Counted from the stretch's first letter, positions 34,727-44,377 are shown. The stretch: 64,000 nucleotides of DNA from Eubacterium sp. (GCA_017433825.1 JAFRGL010000013.1:1-64000), one strand, 5' to 3'. Notes: generated from the letters alone by a model not told the origin. A program made the numbers and translations.

Positions 34727-36559
34727 TTACTTCAGCAGATCAAACACGGACATCTGGTCGGTTTCGGGCAGATCACCGAACATTCCCTGCTGGTCCATGT
34801 AATCAATAACGGTTTTGGTTACCTTGGTCCGGGTGCGGAAATCATCCTTCGACATGAACTTTCCATCGGCTGCGGCGGCCTTCACGGCTTCCGCAGCTTT
34901 TTCGCCCATGCCTTCGATCTTATCCAGGGACGGCAGAAGCTTCCCGTCCACAATCCGGAAACGGTGGGCATCTGATTCATAGATATCCGCCGGGATGATT
35001 TCGATGCCGCGGGCATACATTTCCCTGGCGATACGCATATCCCTCAAGGTATCCTTCTCCGTGGCGTTCAAGGTATCCTTCCTGGCTTCGTAATCCGCGA
35101 TATAGGAGAACAGCCTTTCCTTACCGCGGCACATCTTGTCGTAGGAGAAGCCTGAGGCGCGGATGGAGAAATAGGAAGCATAGTAGGCTTCCGGATAGTA
35201 AACCTTAAACCAGGCAATCCGGAAGGCCATCATGACGTAGGCAGCCGCGTGCGCCTTCGGGAACATGTACTTGATCTTCTTGCAGGAATCGATGTACCAC
35301 TCCGGCACGTCGTGCTCCCGCATCACCTTCTCCCAGTCGGGCTTTAATCCCTTGCCTTTCCGGACGCTTTCCATAATGGTGAAGGACTGCTCAGAATCCA
35401 GTCCGCGGGCAATGAGCGATGTCATGATATCGTCCCTGTTGCAGATGCAGGTGGAAATATCCGCAATGCCCTCTTCAATCAGGGTCTGGGCGTTGCCCAG
35501 CCATACGTCGGTGCCGTGGGCCAGGCCGGCAATCCTGACCAGGTCGGACAGGTATTCCGGTTTGGTATCCATCAGCATGGACATGGCGAATTCCGTACCG
35601 AATTCCGGCACGCCGAGACACCCTAAAAGGCAGCCGCCGATGTCCTCCGGGGTGATGCCCAAAGCTTCGGTGTTCTTGAACAGGGACATGACCTTCCTGT
35701 CGTCCAGGGGGATGCCTGTGGGATCCACGCCTGTCAGGTCTGTCAGCATCTTCATCATGGTGGGATCATCATGCCCCAGGATATCCAGCTTCAGCAGGTT
35801 GGAATCGATGGAATGATAATCAAAGTGCGTGGTAATAATATCGGTTTCGGTATCGTTTGCCGGGTGCTGGACCGGGGTAAAGGAGTTGATGTTCTCTCCT
35901 AAAGGCAGCACGATAATACCGCCGGGATGCTGGCCGGTGGACCGGCGTATGCCGGTGCAGCCTTCGGCGATTCTTTCGATTTCACAGTTTCTCTTGAAGA
36001 TATTCCGCTCTTCATAGTACTTCCGGACAAAGCCGAAGGCAGTCTTCTCCGCCACCGTACCGATGGTGCCGGCCTTGAAGGTCTGGCCTTTGCCGAAAAT
36101 CACTTCGGTATAGCGGTGGGCCTTGCCCTGGTATTCACCGGAGAAATTCAGGTCTATATCCGGCTCCTTGTTGCCCTTAAAGCCCAGGAAGGTTTCAAAG
36201 GGGATATTGAAGCCCACCTTCCTTAAGGCGGTGCCGCAGACCGGACAGACCGCATCCGGCATGTCGCTGCCGCACTTGTCCGAATACGCAATCACCGTCT
36301 CCGAATCAAAGTCCACATAATGGCACTGGGGGCACAGGTAATGCGGCGGCAGCGGGTTTACCTCGGTAATACCGGCCATGGTGGCCACAAAGGAGGAGCC
36401 TACGGACCCCCTGGAGCCCACCAGGTAGCCGTCCTCATTGGACTTCCACACCAGCTTCTGGGCAATGATGTACATGACGGCGTAGCCGTTGGAAATAATC
36501 GAATTCAGCTCCCTTTCCAGCCGCTGCTCCACGATGGCGGGCAGGGTCCTGCCGTACAT
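34727..36559 (-). CDS. polC: PolC C-terminal part: polymerase domain
   Basis: 610 codons open from the ATG at 36559, in phase with the rest of polC. It carries the palm with LVGSRGSVGSSFVATM, the zinc-binding module CPQCHY through CPVCG, the catalytic aspartates in EPDIDLNFSGEYQG, HPGGIIVLP and the helix-hairpin-helix region near KIEGMGEKAAEAV. No ribosome site precedes this ATG, so separate translation is unlikely. The 22 codons between the TAA and this ATG continue the PolC sequence (PPIIENSDSDLRRICYDKAH). Confidence 0.8.
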   Translation of the reverse strand: MYGRTLPAIVEQRLERELNSIISNGYAVMYIIAQKLVWKSNEDGYLVGSRGSVGSSFVATMAGITEVNPLPPHYLCPQCHYVDFDSETVIAYSDKCGSDMPDAVCPVCGTALRKVGFNIPFETFLGFKGNKEPDIDLNFSGEYQGKAHRYTEVIFGKGQTFKAGTIGTVAEKTAFGFVRKYYEERNIFKRNCEIERIAEGCTGIRRSTGQHPGGIIVLPLGENINSFTPVQHPANDTETDIITTHFDYHSIDSNLLKLDILGHDDPTMMKMLTDLTGVDPTGIPLDDRKVMSLFKNTEALGITPEDIGGCLLGCLGVPEFGTEFAMSMLMDTKPEYLSDLVRIAGLAHGTDVWLGNAQTLIEEGIADISTCICNRDDIMTSLIARGLDSEQSFTIMESVRKGKGLKPDWEKVMREHDVPEWYIDSCKKIKYMFPKAHAAAYVMMAFRIAWFKVYYPEAYYASYFSIRASGFSYDKMCRGKERLFSYIADYEARKDTLNATEKDTLRDMRIAREMYARGIEIIPADIYESDAHRFRIVDGKLLPSLDKIEGMGEKAAEAVKAAAADGKFMSKDDFRTRTKVTKTVIDYMDQQGMFGDLPETDQMSVFDLLK

Positions 36560-36625
36560 TTCATGGGCCTTGTCATAGCAGATGCGGCGCAGATCGCTGT
36601 CGGAATTTTCGATAATCGGCGGGAA

Positions 36626-38500
36626 TTATCCTGCCCGGATGGGCGAAATCTTTTCGCACATGTCCGCAACCTTTGCCGGATCATCGATGACCACCTTCCT
36701 GGCCGTTTCGCTGTCCAGATAGGAGAACTCCTCCAGCATTTCCGCGGTGGTCCGCAGGTACAGGGGCGCCTGCTGGTCCGCGTCCGCAAATCCCTGGCCG
36801 GCCATGATGATCCTTCTGTAAATCTCGTCTTCAGGGTCCAGGAAATGCACGTCTCCCGTGGCAACCACGGGCTTTCCGGCCTTCTCACCCAGGGAAATAA
36901 TCTCCTTGTTGATATCGATGAGGTCCTGGCGGCTCTTCACCCGGTCATTGTCCTCGTCGGCAATCAGGAACTCATTGTTCCCCAAAGGCTGCACCTCCAG
37001 ATAGTCATAGAAATCCACGATTTTCGCGATTTCCTCCTCCGGGAGGGACCGTAAGAGTGCCTGATAAAGCTCTCCCTGCTGGCAGGCAGAACCGATCATC
37101 AGGCCTTCGCTGTACTTCATGTACACAGATTTCGGCACCCTGGGCCGCCTGTAATAATAGTCCAGATGCGATTTGGAAATCAGCGTGTACAGATTCACCC
37201 TGCCGGTCTCGTTCTTCGCAAGGACCACGGCATGGTAGTAGGGCATTTTCTTAATCAGGTCCACGGAAACGGAAGCATGGGCATTTAAGGCATCCAGGTC
37301 GTAAATGCCTTTCTCCGCGCAGATGCCGCAAAGCTTTTTGAAGATTTCCGCGGTGCATTCCGCGTCGTCCACCGCCCGGTGATGCTTCAGAAGCGGCACA
37401 TTCAGGTGCTTGGCCACCGTTTCCAGCCTGAACCGGTGAAGATCCGGCAGCAACGCCCTGGAAAGGGCCACCGTATCAATCACCGTGGGACTGATGCGGA
37501 TGTCCATGTCTTCGCAGTTTTTGTAAATAAAGCTCATGTCGAATTCCGCGTTGTGGGCCACCATAATGGCGTCCCCGCAGAAATCCACGAATTTCGGCAG
37601 CACTTCTTCTATCTCCGGCGCGGAGATCACCATGTTGTCGTTGATGTCCGTCAGCTGCTCAATCCTTAAGGGAATGGGCATCTTCGGGTTGACGAAGGTG
37701 GAAAACCGGTCCGTAATCCGGCCGTCCGTCACCTTGACCGCGCCGATCTCGATGATTTTGCAGCTCTTCGGGGAAAAGCCGGTGGTTTCCAGGTCAAACA
37801 CCACGAAGGTGCCGGACAGCGACTGCCCCCGGCTGTTGGATACAATATCCTTTTTGTCATCCACCAGATAGATTTCACAGCCGTAGATCACCTTGAAAGG
37901 TGCGGAAACGGCTGCCAGCTCTTCTTTTGTGGCGTCCGGATGCTCCGCCTTGTACTGCGCCAGGTATTCGCTTTCGATATCCTCCATGGCATGGTTGGCG
38001 TCCGGGAAAGCCTGCACCACGCCATGGTCGGTAACCGCGATGGCCTTCTGGCCCCACTTCCAGGCCCTTTTGACGATGTCCTTCACGTCGCTGACACCGT
38101 CCATGTCGCTCATCTTGGTATGGCAGTGAAGCTCGATCCTCTTTTCCGGATTCACGTCTTTACGCGTATCGCGGAAATCTGCCGCCTTCTTAATGCCGAA
38201 GACGTTGGTTATCGCCAGTTCCTTCTCGTAGGCATCCAGGCTTACCCGGCCTTTCAGCTTGACAAAGCTTCCGGCTTTCAGTTTGCCGGAAACCTCCTCC
38301 GCTTCCTCCGGGGAAAGGAACAGCTTCACGTTGATGGTATCGGTGAAATCAGTTACTGACATAATGTACAGCAGTTTACCGCTCTTTAACTCCCGCACCT
38401 CCAGATGGGCAATCTGCCCCAGGATGACCGCTTCTGTAACGCTTTCATCCAGGGATACGATGGGCACGGAATCCTCGGTAATATCCCTGCCGTAAAACAC
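36626..38500 (-). CDS. polC: PolC middle part: OB, PHP and proofreading exonuclease
   Basis: 624 codons open from a GTG at 38500, which has no ribosome site. OB fold about 20-85, PHP domain starting RIELHCHTKMSDMDG, interrupted as usual by a DEDDh exonuclease (FVVFDLETTGFS, AHNAEFDMSFI, HHRAVDDAECTAEIF), then the second PHP half through VVATGDVHFLDPEDE. It ends KISPIRAG at the TAA, where homologues continue without a break. All exonuclease residues are kept. Confidence 0.8.
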   Translation of the reverse strand: MFYGRDITEDSVPIVSLDESVTEAVILGQIAHLEVRELKSGKLLYIMSVTDFTDTINVKLFLSPEEAEEVSGKLKAGSFVKLKGRVSLDAYEKELAITNVFGIKKAADFRDTRKDVNPEKRIELHCHTKMSDMDGVSDVKDIVKRAWKWGQKAIAVTDHGVVQAFPDANHAMEDIESEYLAQYKAEHPDATKEELAAVSAPFKVIYGCEIYLVDDKKDIVSNSRGQSLSGTFVVFDLETTGFSPKSCKIIEIGAVKVTDGRITDRFSTFVNPKMPIPLRIEQLTDINDNMVISAPEIEEVLPKFVDFCGDAIMVAHNAEFDMSFIYKNCEDMDIRISPTVIDTVALSRALLPDLHRFRLETVAKHLNVPLLKHHRAVDDAECTAEIFKKLCGICAEKGIYDLDALNAHASVSVDLIKKMPYYHAVVLAKNETGRVNLYTLISKSHLDYYYRRPRVPKSVYMKYSEGLMIGSACQQGELYQALLRSLPEEEIAKIVDFYDYLEVQPLGNNEFLIADEDNDRVKSRQDLIDINKEIISLGEKAGKPVVATGDVHFLDPEDEIYRRIIMAGQGFADADQQAPLYLRTTAEMLEEFSYLDSETARKVVIDDPAKVADMCEKISPIRAG

Positions 38501-38518
38501 GTCGGGATTGGAGGATTT

Positions 38519-39226
38519 CTATTTCTTCCGGTCTTTGCCTTTTTTCTTTTTTCCGTCTTTTGCGCTGTCCGTGTCCTTTGCTTCCGTATCCTGCGGCTGA
38601 TCCGCCCTGTCTTCTGCCGGTTCATCCCCGCCGGATTCGGATACCATGCCTGCCTTGCGGGATACCTGCCTGGCCTCTTCTGCCAGCATGGCGGCACTTT
38701 CCGACAGCAGGCTTCTGCCCTCTTCCCTGCCGTAGCGGACAAAGCATTCCACCGGCAGGCTGCAGCGGACCGTCAGGATTTCCTCCAGCAAATCTTTCAG
38801 CTTTCCGCCGTAATTCCTGGAAATGGGCGTATCCGTCAGGTTCAGCACCACCCGGTCTTCCTCCGGGAAGGAAAGCTCGCCGCTTCTGAACACCTGGTAC
38901 ATGATGCGGTTTTCCTTCTTCAGCTCGGTTTCAATGCTCTTCCTGTACTGATCCATCAAGGTCTGCGCCGTATAAAGGGCCGAAAGGGTAAAATGCTCCT
39001 CAATATACACCGAGAGGGGCGTATCCGCAAAAAGCTGGCTCTTCAGCAGCTTTTCCAGGGCATAGATATGCTTTTTATGCACCCAGGTTTCCGCGTGCAC
39101 GCAGATCTTCAGGGTCTGCTGCCGGCTGCATAAGGCCACCCGCTCCACGTTCAGCAAAGCGGCAATATTATTCAGTTCATTGTCCTTGATAATAAGACCG
39201 GGAAAGGTCTCTTTGAATGGTTTCAT
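38519..39226 (-). CDS. polC: PolC N-terminal part: domains I/II
   Basis: 235 codons forming the N-terminal domain of PolC (VHKKHIYALEKLLKSQLF, LYTAQTLMDQYRKSIETEL, VFRSGELSF), ending in a Lys/Asp-rich linker KKKKGKDRKK. The TAG sits inside this lysine run, and codons KSSNPDVFYGRDI follow in the same frame, matching the typical PolC linker into the OB fold. A K codon (AAG) at the TAG would restore a smooth sequence. Confidence 0.82.
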   Translation of the reverse strand: MKPFKETFPGLIIKDNELNNIAALLNVERVALCSRQQTLKICVHAETWVHKKHIYALEKLLKSQLFADTPLSVYIEEHFTLSALYTAQTLMDQYRKSIETELKKENRIMYQVFRSGELSFPEEDRVVLNLTDTPISRNYGGKLKDLLEEILTVRCSLPVECFVRYGREEGRSLLSESAAMLAEEARQVSRKAGMVSESGGDEPAEDRADQPQDTEAKDTDSAKDGKKKKGKDRKK

Positions 39227-39239
39227 TTCTCTCCTTTAT

Positions 39240-40295
39240 TTATCTTTCCCAGTTGTCCAGTTCATGCTTCAAGGCGGAAAGCAACTCCCCTTCGGGAAGC
39301 TTCCGGATGATTTCCCCCTTTTTAAACAGGAGTCCCTCGCCGATACCGCCCGCGATGCCTAAGTCAGCCTCCCTTGCTTCTCCGGGACCGTTGACCACAC
39401 AGCCCATCACGGCAACCTTCAGGTCCAGATCATAGCTCTGCACCATGGTTTCCACCTGGTTTGCCAGGGAAATCAAATCGATCTGCGTCCTGCCGCAGGT
39501 TGGGCAGGAAACCACCTCGATGCCGCCGGTTTTCAGTCCCAGGGTCTTCAGAATCAGTTTGCCTGCCTTGATTTCCTCCAGCGGGTCGCCGGTTAAGGAT
39601 ACTCTTACAGTATCGCCGATTCCCTGTCCCAAAATCAGCCCTAAACCGACGGCGGATTTGATGCTGCCGGAATAAAGGGTTCCGGCCTCGGTAATGCCCA
39701 CATGCAAAGGATGCCGGGTCTGCCTGTCGATGAGCTCATGGGCTTTCACGCACATGGTTACGTCCGAGGATTTGATGGAAATCACCAGGTTGTCATACCC
39801 CATGTCTTCAATCAGCTTCACCTGGCCCAGCGCGCTTTCCACCAGGCCTTCCGCGGTTACACCGCCGTATTTCTCCAGAATCTCCTTTTCCAGTGAGCCG
39901 GAATTGACGCCCACCCGGATGGGAATACCGTGTTCCTCCGCCGCACGGACCACCTCCGCCACCTTTTCGGCAGAACCGATGTTGCCGGGATTGATGCGGA
40001 TTTTGTCCGCGCCGTTTTCGATGGCCGCCACAGCCAGCCGCCAGTCGAAATGGATATCCGCCACCAGCGGGATGGAAATCTGATTTTTAATCTCACGGAA
40101 AGCCGCCGCCGCTTCCATGGTGGGCACCGCACAGCGGATAATATCGCAGCCGGCTTCCGCCAGCCTGCTGATCTGCGAAACGGTTGCGGAAACATCTTCC
40201 GTTTTTGTATTTGTCATGGACTGGATGAGCACCGGGTTTCCGCCGCCGATCATTCTGTCCCCGATATGGACAACTTTCGTCTGTTCTCTGCTCAT
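39240..40295 (-). CDS. ispG: 4-hydroxy-3-methylbut-2-en-1-yl diphosphate synthase (IspG)
   Basis: A 351-residue iron-sulfur enzyme of the MEP isoprenoid pathway, converting MEcPP to HMBPP using reduced ferredoxin or flavodoxin. The N-terminal TIM barrel shows GGGNPVLIQSMTNTKTEDV and KIRINPGNIG; the C-terminal domain holds the cluster cysteines in VSCPTCGRTQ and VMGCVVNGPGEA, with the Glu of NGPGEA. GAGGAG lies 7 bases before the ATG at 40295, so an upstream extension to 40361 is rejected. It precedes polC by 13 bases, the standard Firmicutes order. Confidence 0.96.
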   Translation of the reverse strand: MSREQTKVVHIGDRMIGGGNPVLIQSMTNTKTEDVSATVSQISRLAEAGCDIIRCAVPTMEAAAAFREIKNQISIPLVADIHFDWRLAVAAIENGADKIRINPGNIGSAEKVAEVVRAAEEHGIPIRVGVNSGSLEKEILEKYGGVTAEGLVESALGQVKLIEDMGYDNLVISIKSSDVTMCVKAHELIDRQTRHPLHVGITEAGTLYSGSIKSAVGLGLILGQGIGDTVRVSLTGDPLEEIKAGKLILKTLGLKTGGIEVVSCPTCGRTQIDLISLANQVETMVQSYDLDLKVAVMGCVVNGPGEAREADLGIAGGIGEGLLFKKGEIIRKLPEGELLSALKHELDNWER

Positions 40296-40326
40296 GATAT
40301 ACTCCTCAAAAAAAGGATACACGTTC

Positions 40327-40355
40327 AGTATATAACAGCGTATGGGAAAAATCAA
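40327..40355 (-). promoter_or_regulatory. Predicted promoter of the ispG-polC operon
   Basis: Minus-strand TTGATT (40350-40355), 17-base spacer, TATACT (40327-40332), about 32 bases before the ispG ATG. Confidence 0.6.
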
Positions 40356-40415
40356 AGCCATCCCCTTCCAAAAATCAGGGGTGTTCTTCTGTATAAATTG
40401 GAGAAATTGCTTTTT

Positions 40416-40445
40416 TTGACTTTAACGCGGTACCTGTGTTATACT
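40416..40445 (+). promoter_or_regulatory. Predicted promoter of the XerS-like recombinase gene
   Basis: TTGACT at 40416-40421, an 18-base spacer and TATACT at 40440-40445, leaving a leader of about 90 bases before the ATG at 40545. It is back to back with the ispG promoter. Confidence 0.6.
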
Positions 40446-40544
40446 TTACACAGGCACCGGAAAACCAGTGTTTATTCAGTGATCCCGGGAATATAGGGGA
40501 GACGGTGTTCCGCCGTATGTTATCCGGGAAGGAAGGGGAAAGAA

Positions 40545-41552
40545 ATGCCGAAGAAATACAGTTCAGACAAAGAGCATAAGCAGGAGCTTCTGTCCGCCCT
40601 GCCGGATTTCGCGCGCGGGTATATCCGGCATTTCTCCCATGACGCCCAGGACCGGTCTGTCTACGCCTACACCTACGACCTCATCACCTTCTTCGAATTC
40701 CTGATCCGGTCGAACCCGGTGTTCAAGGACAGGAAAACCAGCGACTTTACCGCGGCGGAAATGGAAGCCTTAACCCCCATGGATTTCGACGAATACCTGG
40801 CGGATTTGAAGGATGACGGCAACCAGACCTCCGCACTCAGACGCAAGCTGGCGCCGATTCACGGCATGTACGCCTACATGCAGAGCAGGAACATGATTAC
40901 GGCCGACCCCTCCGCCAATGTGAAGGTGAAGGACAAATTTCTGGACAATGAAATCGTCTATCTGACGGACGAGGAAACCGCTTCTTTGCTTTCCTACATT
41001 AAAAACCGGGCCATCCTGCCCGGGGAACGGGTGAACCAGAAGGAAAAGGAAAGGGTGCGGGACTACGCCATTGCCGCCCTGCTGCTGGGTACCGGCATGC
41101 GTGTTTCCGAGCTCACAAACATTGACCTGAACGACATTGATTTTTCCACCAACCGGGTCAATATCCTGCGCAAGGGCGGCGCCACCAAGCACGTGTACAT
41201 GAGCGACACGGTCGCCATGGCCATCCTGGACTACATCGAACAGAGGGAATTCATCGAACCCGCAGACGAGGACGCGAAGCAGGCGCTCTTCCTTTCCTCC
41301 CAGCGCCGCCGGATTACCGCCCGGACCATCGAAAACCTCATCTGCCGGTACGCAAAGGCCGTGGTTCCCTACAAGCACATCACTCCTCACAAACTGCGTT
41401 CCAGCTTTGCCACTTCGGTTCTGCACAAAACCGGCAATATTGCCGTGGTTTCCGCGGCTTTGAACCACAAGCAGCTTTCCACCACCCAGCGGTATTACAG
41501 CAAGGTGCTGGACGAGGATCTGAAGGAAGCAGCCAAGAACTCACCGGTCTAA
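40545..41552 (+). CDS. Tyrosine recombinase, XerS/XerC-like
   Basis: A 335-residue site-specific recombinase. The N-terminal SAM-like core-binding domain spans about 20-120; the catalytic domain spans about 145-335 with Arg in LLGTGMRVSELTNID, Lys in ILRKGGATKHV, HxxR in ITPHKLRSSFATS, the late His in LNHKQLSTTQRYYSK and nucleophile Tyr within that last string. It resembles the single Xer enzymes (XerS-like) and TyrR recombinases found once per genome in Firmicutes, so chromosome dimer resolution is likely. No phage genes or att-like repeats flank it. Confidence 0.87.
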   Translation: MPKKYSSDKEHKQELLSALPDFARGYIRHFSHDAQDRSVYAYTYDLITFFEFLIRSNPVFKDRKTSDFTAAEMEALTPMDFDEYLADLKDDGNQTSALRRKLAPIHGMYAYMQSRNMITADPSANVKVKDKFLDNEIVYLTDEETASLLSYIKNRAILPGERVNQKEKERVRDYAIAALLLGTGMRVSELTNIDLNDIDFSTNRVNILRKGGATKHVYMSDTVAMAILDYIEQREFIEPADEDAKQALFLSSQRRRITARTIENLICRYAKAVVPYKHITPHKLRSSFATSVLHKTGNIAVVSAALNHKQLSTTQRYYSKVLDEDLKEAAKNSPV

Positions 41553-41588
41553 CGGTGTTATTATATGATTTTTCGAAAGGAGCCGAAC

Positions 41589-42500
41589 ATGGACAAACAC
41601 ATTTTTACCAACAGGCATATCCTGGCCTGGCTGGAATACTATTCCGAAAATGCGGACATTGACCTCGAGCACGTTAAGCTTCTGGATATCACCCGCAAAA
41701 ACAAGAATCTGATTCCCATGGTTAAATCCCACAAGGCCGTCATGGTCTTTACCGAAGCCGGCCACCCGGATATCTTCTACCGGATGTTTAATGCAGGGCT
41801 GGGAGAATGCACGGTTATTTACAACGAGGGAAGCGATCCGGCAGGTCCTGTTAAGGTAAATAAAATCTACGACATGATCAACCGGGGCATCAACGCCGCG
41901 GCCGCCATGCTGATCATCAATGACAATGCGAAGCGCACCATCGGCTTCGGCATGGACAACGACCTCTTCGCCCACGGCTCCGTACGCTACGTCTGCCCGG
42001 AAATCCGCGCGGTCATCCTGTCGAAGATGCTCATCGACGAGCAGAAAAACCTGTGCATCGTTACCGGGGAATCCATCGCCGTGGAAGCCGCAAACATGTG
42101 CGGCGAGGCCACCGTCATCGCGGTGGAATACAGCCCGAAGGACAGGCGGACCCTGGAGGAGAACGTGAACCGCTTCGGCCTGCACAACATACATATCCTG
42201 GAGAAGCTGGACGAGGAAAGCCTCGCCGGCCTGCCGGTGCCGGACGTGGCCATGATCGTGGCCTCCCCCCTGCTGGACAAGGAAATGGACGTGCTGCTGG
42301 CTGTCAATCCGAAGATGGAATTCGTCATTTATACCCTGGATTTCATCACGGCGGCCTCCCTTCCCGCGCTTTTCGCGGACAAGGGCATTTCCGGCACGGA
42401 CGTCATCCAGATCCAGGTAGCAAACCTGAACGCGAAAAACGCTTTCGATATCCAGCCCAGCCCCTGGCTTATTACCGGCCGGGCAGGCACGGAAGAATAA
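41589..42500 (+). CDS. CbiE/CbiT-like (precorrin-6Y methylase-like) protein with degenerate SAM loop
   Basis: A 303-residue protein whose layout follows CobL/CbiET: an N-terminal tetrapyrrole-methylase-like part (VMVFTEAGHPDIFYRMF, about 50-66) and a C-terminal CbiT-like Rossmann part (IRAVILSKMLIDEQ onward). It is about 100 residues shorter than CobL, and the CbiT SAM loop, usually DIGAGTGSVSIEAA, reads IVTGESIAVEAA, lacking the glycines. No other cobalamin genes are nearby. It may be a repurposed, non-corrin protein. AAAGGAG sits 7 bases before the ATG at 41589. A DnaK-family gene follows in the same direction. Confidence 0.7.
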   Translation: MDKHIFTNRHILAWLEYYSENADIDLEHVKLLDITRKNKNLIPMVKSHKAVMVFTEAGHPDIFYRMFNAGLGECTVIYNEGSDPAGPVKVNKIYDMINRGINAAAAMLIINDNAKRTIGFGMDNDLFAHGSVRYVCPEIRAVILSKMLIDEQKNLCIVTGESIAVEAANMCGEATVIAVEYSPKDRRTLEENVNRFGLHNIHILEKLDEESLAGLPVPDVAMIVASPLLDKEMDVLLAVNPKMEFVIYTLDFITAASLPALFADKGISGTDVIQIQVANLNAKNAFDIQPSPWLITGRAGTEE

Positions 42501-42519
42501 CTGACTGAAAGGAACCTTT

Positions 42520-44292
42520 ATGGGAAAAGTAATCGGCATTGATCTGGGCACCACCAACAGCTGCGCTGCCGTCATTGAAAATGACGAGCCCGTCATTATT
42601 CCCAACAATGTGGGAGGACGCACCACGCCCAGTATCGTCGCCTTTACCAAATTCGGGGAAATACTGGTCGGTGACCCGGCGAAGCGCCAGCTGGCCACCA
42701 ATCCGACCCGCACATTTACGTCCATCAAAAGGCAGATGGGCAGCACCTGGTCCGTAAATGTGGACGGCAAAAAATACAACCCGCAGATGATCAGCGCCTT
42801 CATCCTGATGCAGCTGAAAAAGGACGCGGAAGCCTTTACCGGCGGGCCGGTGAAAGACGCGGTTATCACCGTTCCGGCGTATTTTACGGACGCCCAGCGC
42901 CAGGCCACCAAGGATGCCGGCAAAATCGCGGGCTTAAACGTACTGCGTATCATAAACGAGCCCACCAGCGCGGCCCTCTCCTACGGCCTGAACCACGGCG
43001 AAAGCACCAAGGTTATGGTCTATGACCTGGGCGGCGGCACCTTCGAAGTGTCCGTCATCGAGATTGAAGACGGCGTAATCTCCGTCCTCGCCACCTCCGG
43101 CGACAACCATCTGGGCGGCGATGATTTCGACGACCGGATTGCCTCCTATATCGTATCCGAGTTCAAGGCGTCAAACCAGGTGGACCTTTCGAAGGACCCG
43201 ATAGCCTTTAACCGGGTGAAGGAGGCTGCGGAAGCGGCCAAAAAAGAGCTTTCCACCTCCGAAACCACCAATATCAACCTGCCCTTCGTAACGGTGAAAA
43301 AAGGCGAACCGCTGCACCTGGACATCAACCTTTCCCGGTCTAAGTTCGACGCGCTGACCTCCGACTTGGTGGAACGCACCGCAGGCCCGGTCCGCGCGGC
43401 CCTGGCCGACGCAGGGATCTCCCCCTCCGCCCTAAGCCGCGTGCTTCTGGTAGGCGGCTCCACCCGGATACCCGCCGTCCAGAAAAAGGTGCGGGAGCTC
43501 ACCGGCAGGGAACCGTCGAAAAATATCAATCCGGACGAATGCGTTGCCATGGGCGCGGCGATTATGGGCAGCACTTTAGGCGGCAACGCCATCATTGCCA
43601 AGGATGCAGGCAAGAGCCTGCTGCTCCTGGACGTGACGCCGATGAGTCTTTCCATTGAAACCATAGGCGGCCTGTCCACGGTGCTGATTGAGAGGAACAC
43701 CACCATTCCCACCCGGGTTTCCAAGGTATTTACCACCTCGGGCCCCTACGCCTCCAGCGTGGAAATCCATGTGCTGCAGGGCGAGCGGCCCATGTCCCGG
43801 GACAATAAAACCATCGGCAGGTTCATGCTGCGGGGTATCCGGCGCGCGCCGGCAGGCGTTCCGCAGATAGAAGTAACCTTCGATATCGATGCCAACGGAA
43901 TCTTAAAGGTTTCGGCAAGAGACCTGGATACCGGCAGACAGCAGTCGGTAACCATCAACGCGGACGACCGGATGACGGACGCGGAAATCGAGCAGGCCAT
44001 GCGGGATGCCCAGATGAACATGGGCGTGGACATGGTCAAAAGGGAGACGGCCGACGTGGCCAATGAATGCCGGAACCTGACCATGCGGGTGGACCGGGCT
44101 TTGTCCGCGGACCGCAGGAATACTTCCAGGGAGGAAAAAAAGCGGATTAAGGATGACAGAAATGCGCTGGAAAAGGTGATGCGCAGCATCCGTCCGGAAA
44201 ATGCCAATGAATCAGACCTGGCAAGGTTAAAGGAAGCCAAAGCCGTCCTGGAAAATTCCGCCGCAGATCTTCTGGCCCGCACCGGGATGTAA
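42520..44292 (+). CDS. DnaK/Hsp70-family chaperone (second-type, without grpE/dnaJ neighbours)
   Basis: A 590-residue Hsp70. ATPase domain (1-380): [58 protein letters not shown] and [11 protein letters not shown]; the substrate domain (about 390-510) has [21 protein letters not shown] and [15 protein letters not shown]. The lid is short, and the acidic tail of canonical DnaK is absent. It is not in an hrcA-grpE-dnaK-dnaJ operon and probably is an additional paralogue co-transcribed with the CbiE/CbiT-like gene (19-base gap). AAGGAAC precedes the ATG. Confidence 0.92.
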   Translation: MGKVIGIDLGTTNSCAAVIENDEPVIIPNNVGGRTTPSIVAFTKFGEILVGDPAKRQLATNPTRTFTSIKRQMGSTWSVNVDGKKYNPQMISAFILMQLKKDAEAFTGGPVKDAVITVPAYFTDAQRQATKDAGKIAGLNVLRIINEPTSAALSYGLNHGESTKVMVYDLGGGTFEVSVIEIEDGVISVLATSGDNHLGGDDFDDRIASYIVSEFKASNQVDLSKDPIAFNRVKEAAEAAKKELSTSETTNINLPFVTVKKGEPLHLDINLSRSKFDALTSDLVERTAGPVRAALADAGISPSALSRVLLVGGSTRIPAVQKKVRELTGREPSKNINPDECVAMGAAIMGSTLGGNAIIAKDAGKSLLLLDVTPMSLSIETIGGLSTVLIERNTTIPTRVSKVFTTSGPYASSVEIHVLQGERPMSRDNKTIGRFMLRGIRRAPAGVPQIEVTFDIDANGILKVSARDLDTGRQQSVTINADDRMTDAEIEQAMRDAQMNMGVDMVKRETADVANECRNLTMRVDRALSADRRNTSREEKKRIKDDRNALEKVMRSIRPENANESDLARLKEAKAVLENSAADLLARTGM

Positions 44293-44348
44293 AACCGCTG
44301 CAAAATGCATCTTTACACCGCTGTTATACGGACTGCATAGAATAATCA

Positions 44349-44377
44349 TTGATATTTATGCATGTATCCGCTATAAT
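44349..44377 (+). promoter_or_regulatory. Predicted promoter of the 61-residue protein gene
   Basis: TTGATA (44349-44354), 17-base spacer, perfect TATAAT (44372-44377), followed by a strong AGGAGAGGAG ribosome site before the ATG at 44424. It is one of the best promoter matches in the window. Confidence 0.75.

Larger units (their letters stand above)
34727..39226 (-). pseudogene. polC: polC, Gram-positive DNA polymerase III alpha, interrupted by two in-frame stop codons
   Basis: Read from the ATG at 39226, one frame runs for 1,499 codons, the normal PolC length, but contains TAG at 38519-38521 and TAA at 36626-36628. No frameshift is needed: the three open stretches are exactly in phase. All functional domains are present and motif-perfect, so this is not a decayed gene. 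PolC is the essential replicative polymerase in Firmicutes, so the stops are more likely sequence or assembly errors, or very recent mutations, than true inactivation. Each would be repaired by a single first-base change, for example TAG to AAG and TAA to AAA or TAT. AAAGGAG lies before the ATG, and ispG is 13 bases upstream. Confidence 0.88.

Noticed and set aside
36560-36630. Frameshift or insertion as the cause of the second polC break
   Set aside because: The flanking reading frames are exactly in phase and the intervening codons continue the PolC sequence, so a nonsense codon suffices.
38519-38521. TAG in polC as a pyrrolysine or recoded sense codon
   Set aside because: TAG is used as a normal stop at the ends of mutS2 (32539-32541) and the histidine kinase (34665-34667), no pyl genes are seen, and the second interruption is TAA.
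40545-41552. Integrase marking a prophage or integrative element
   Set aside because: The protein resembles single-copy XerS-type recombinases; no phage, conjugation or att-like sequences flank it.
41541-42965. 474-codon minus-strand frame opposite the CbiE/CbiT-like and DnaK-family genes
   Set aside because: It spans two well-supported plus-strand genes, has no ribosome site and shows no family similarity.
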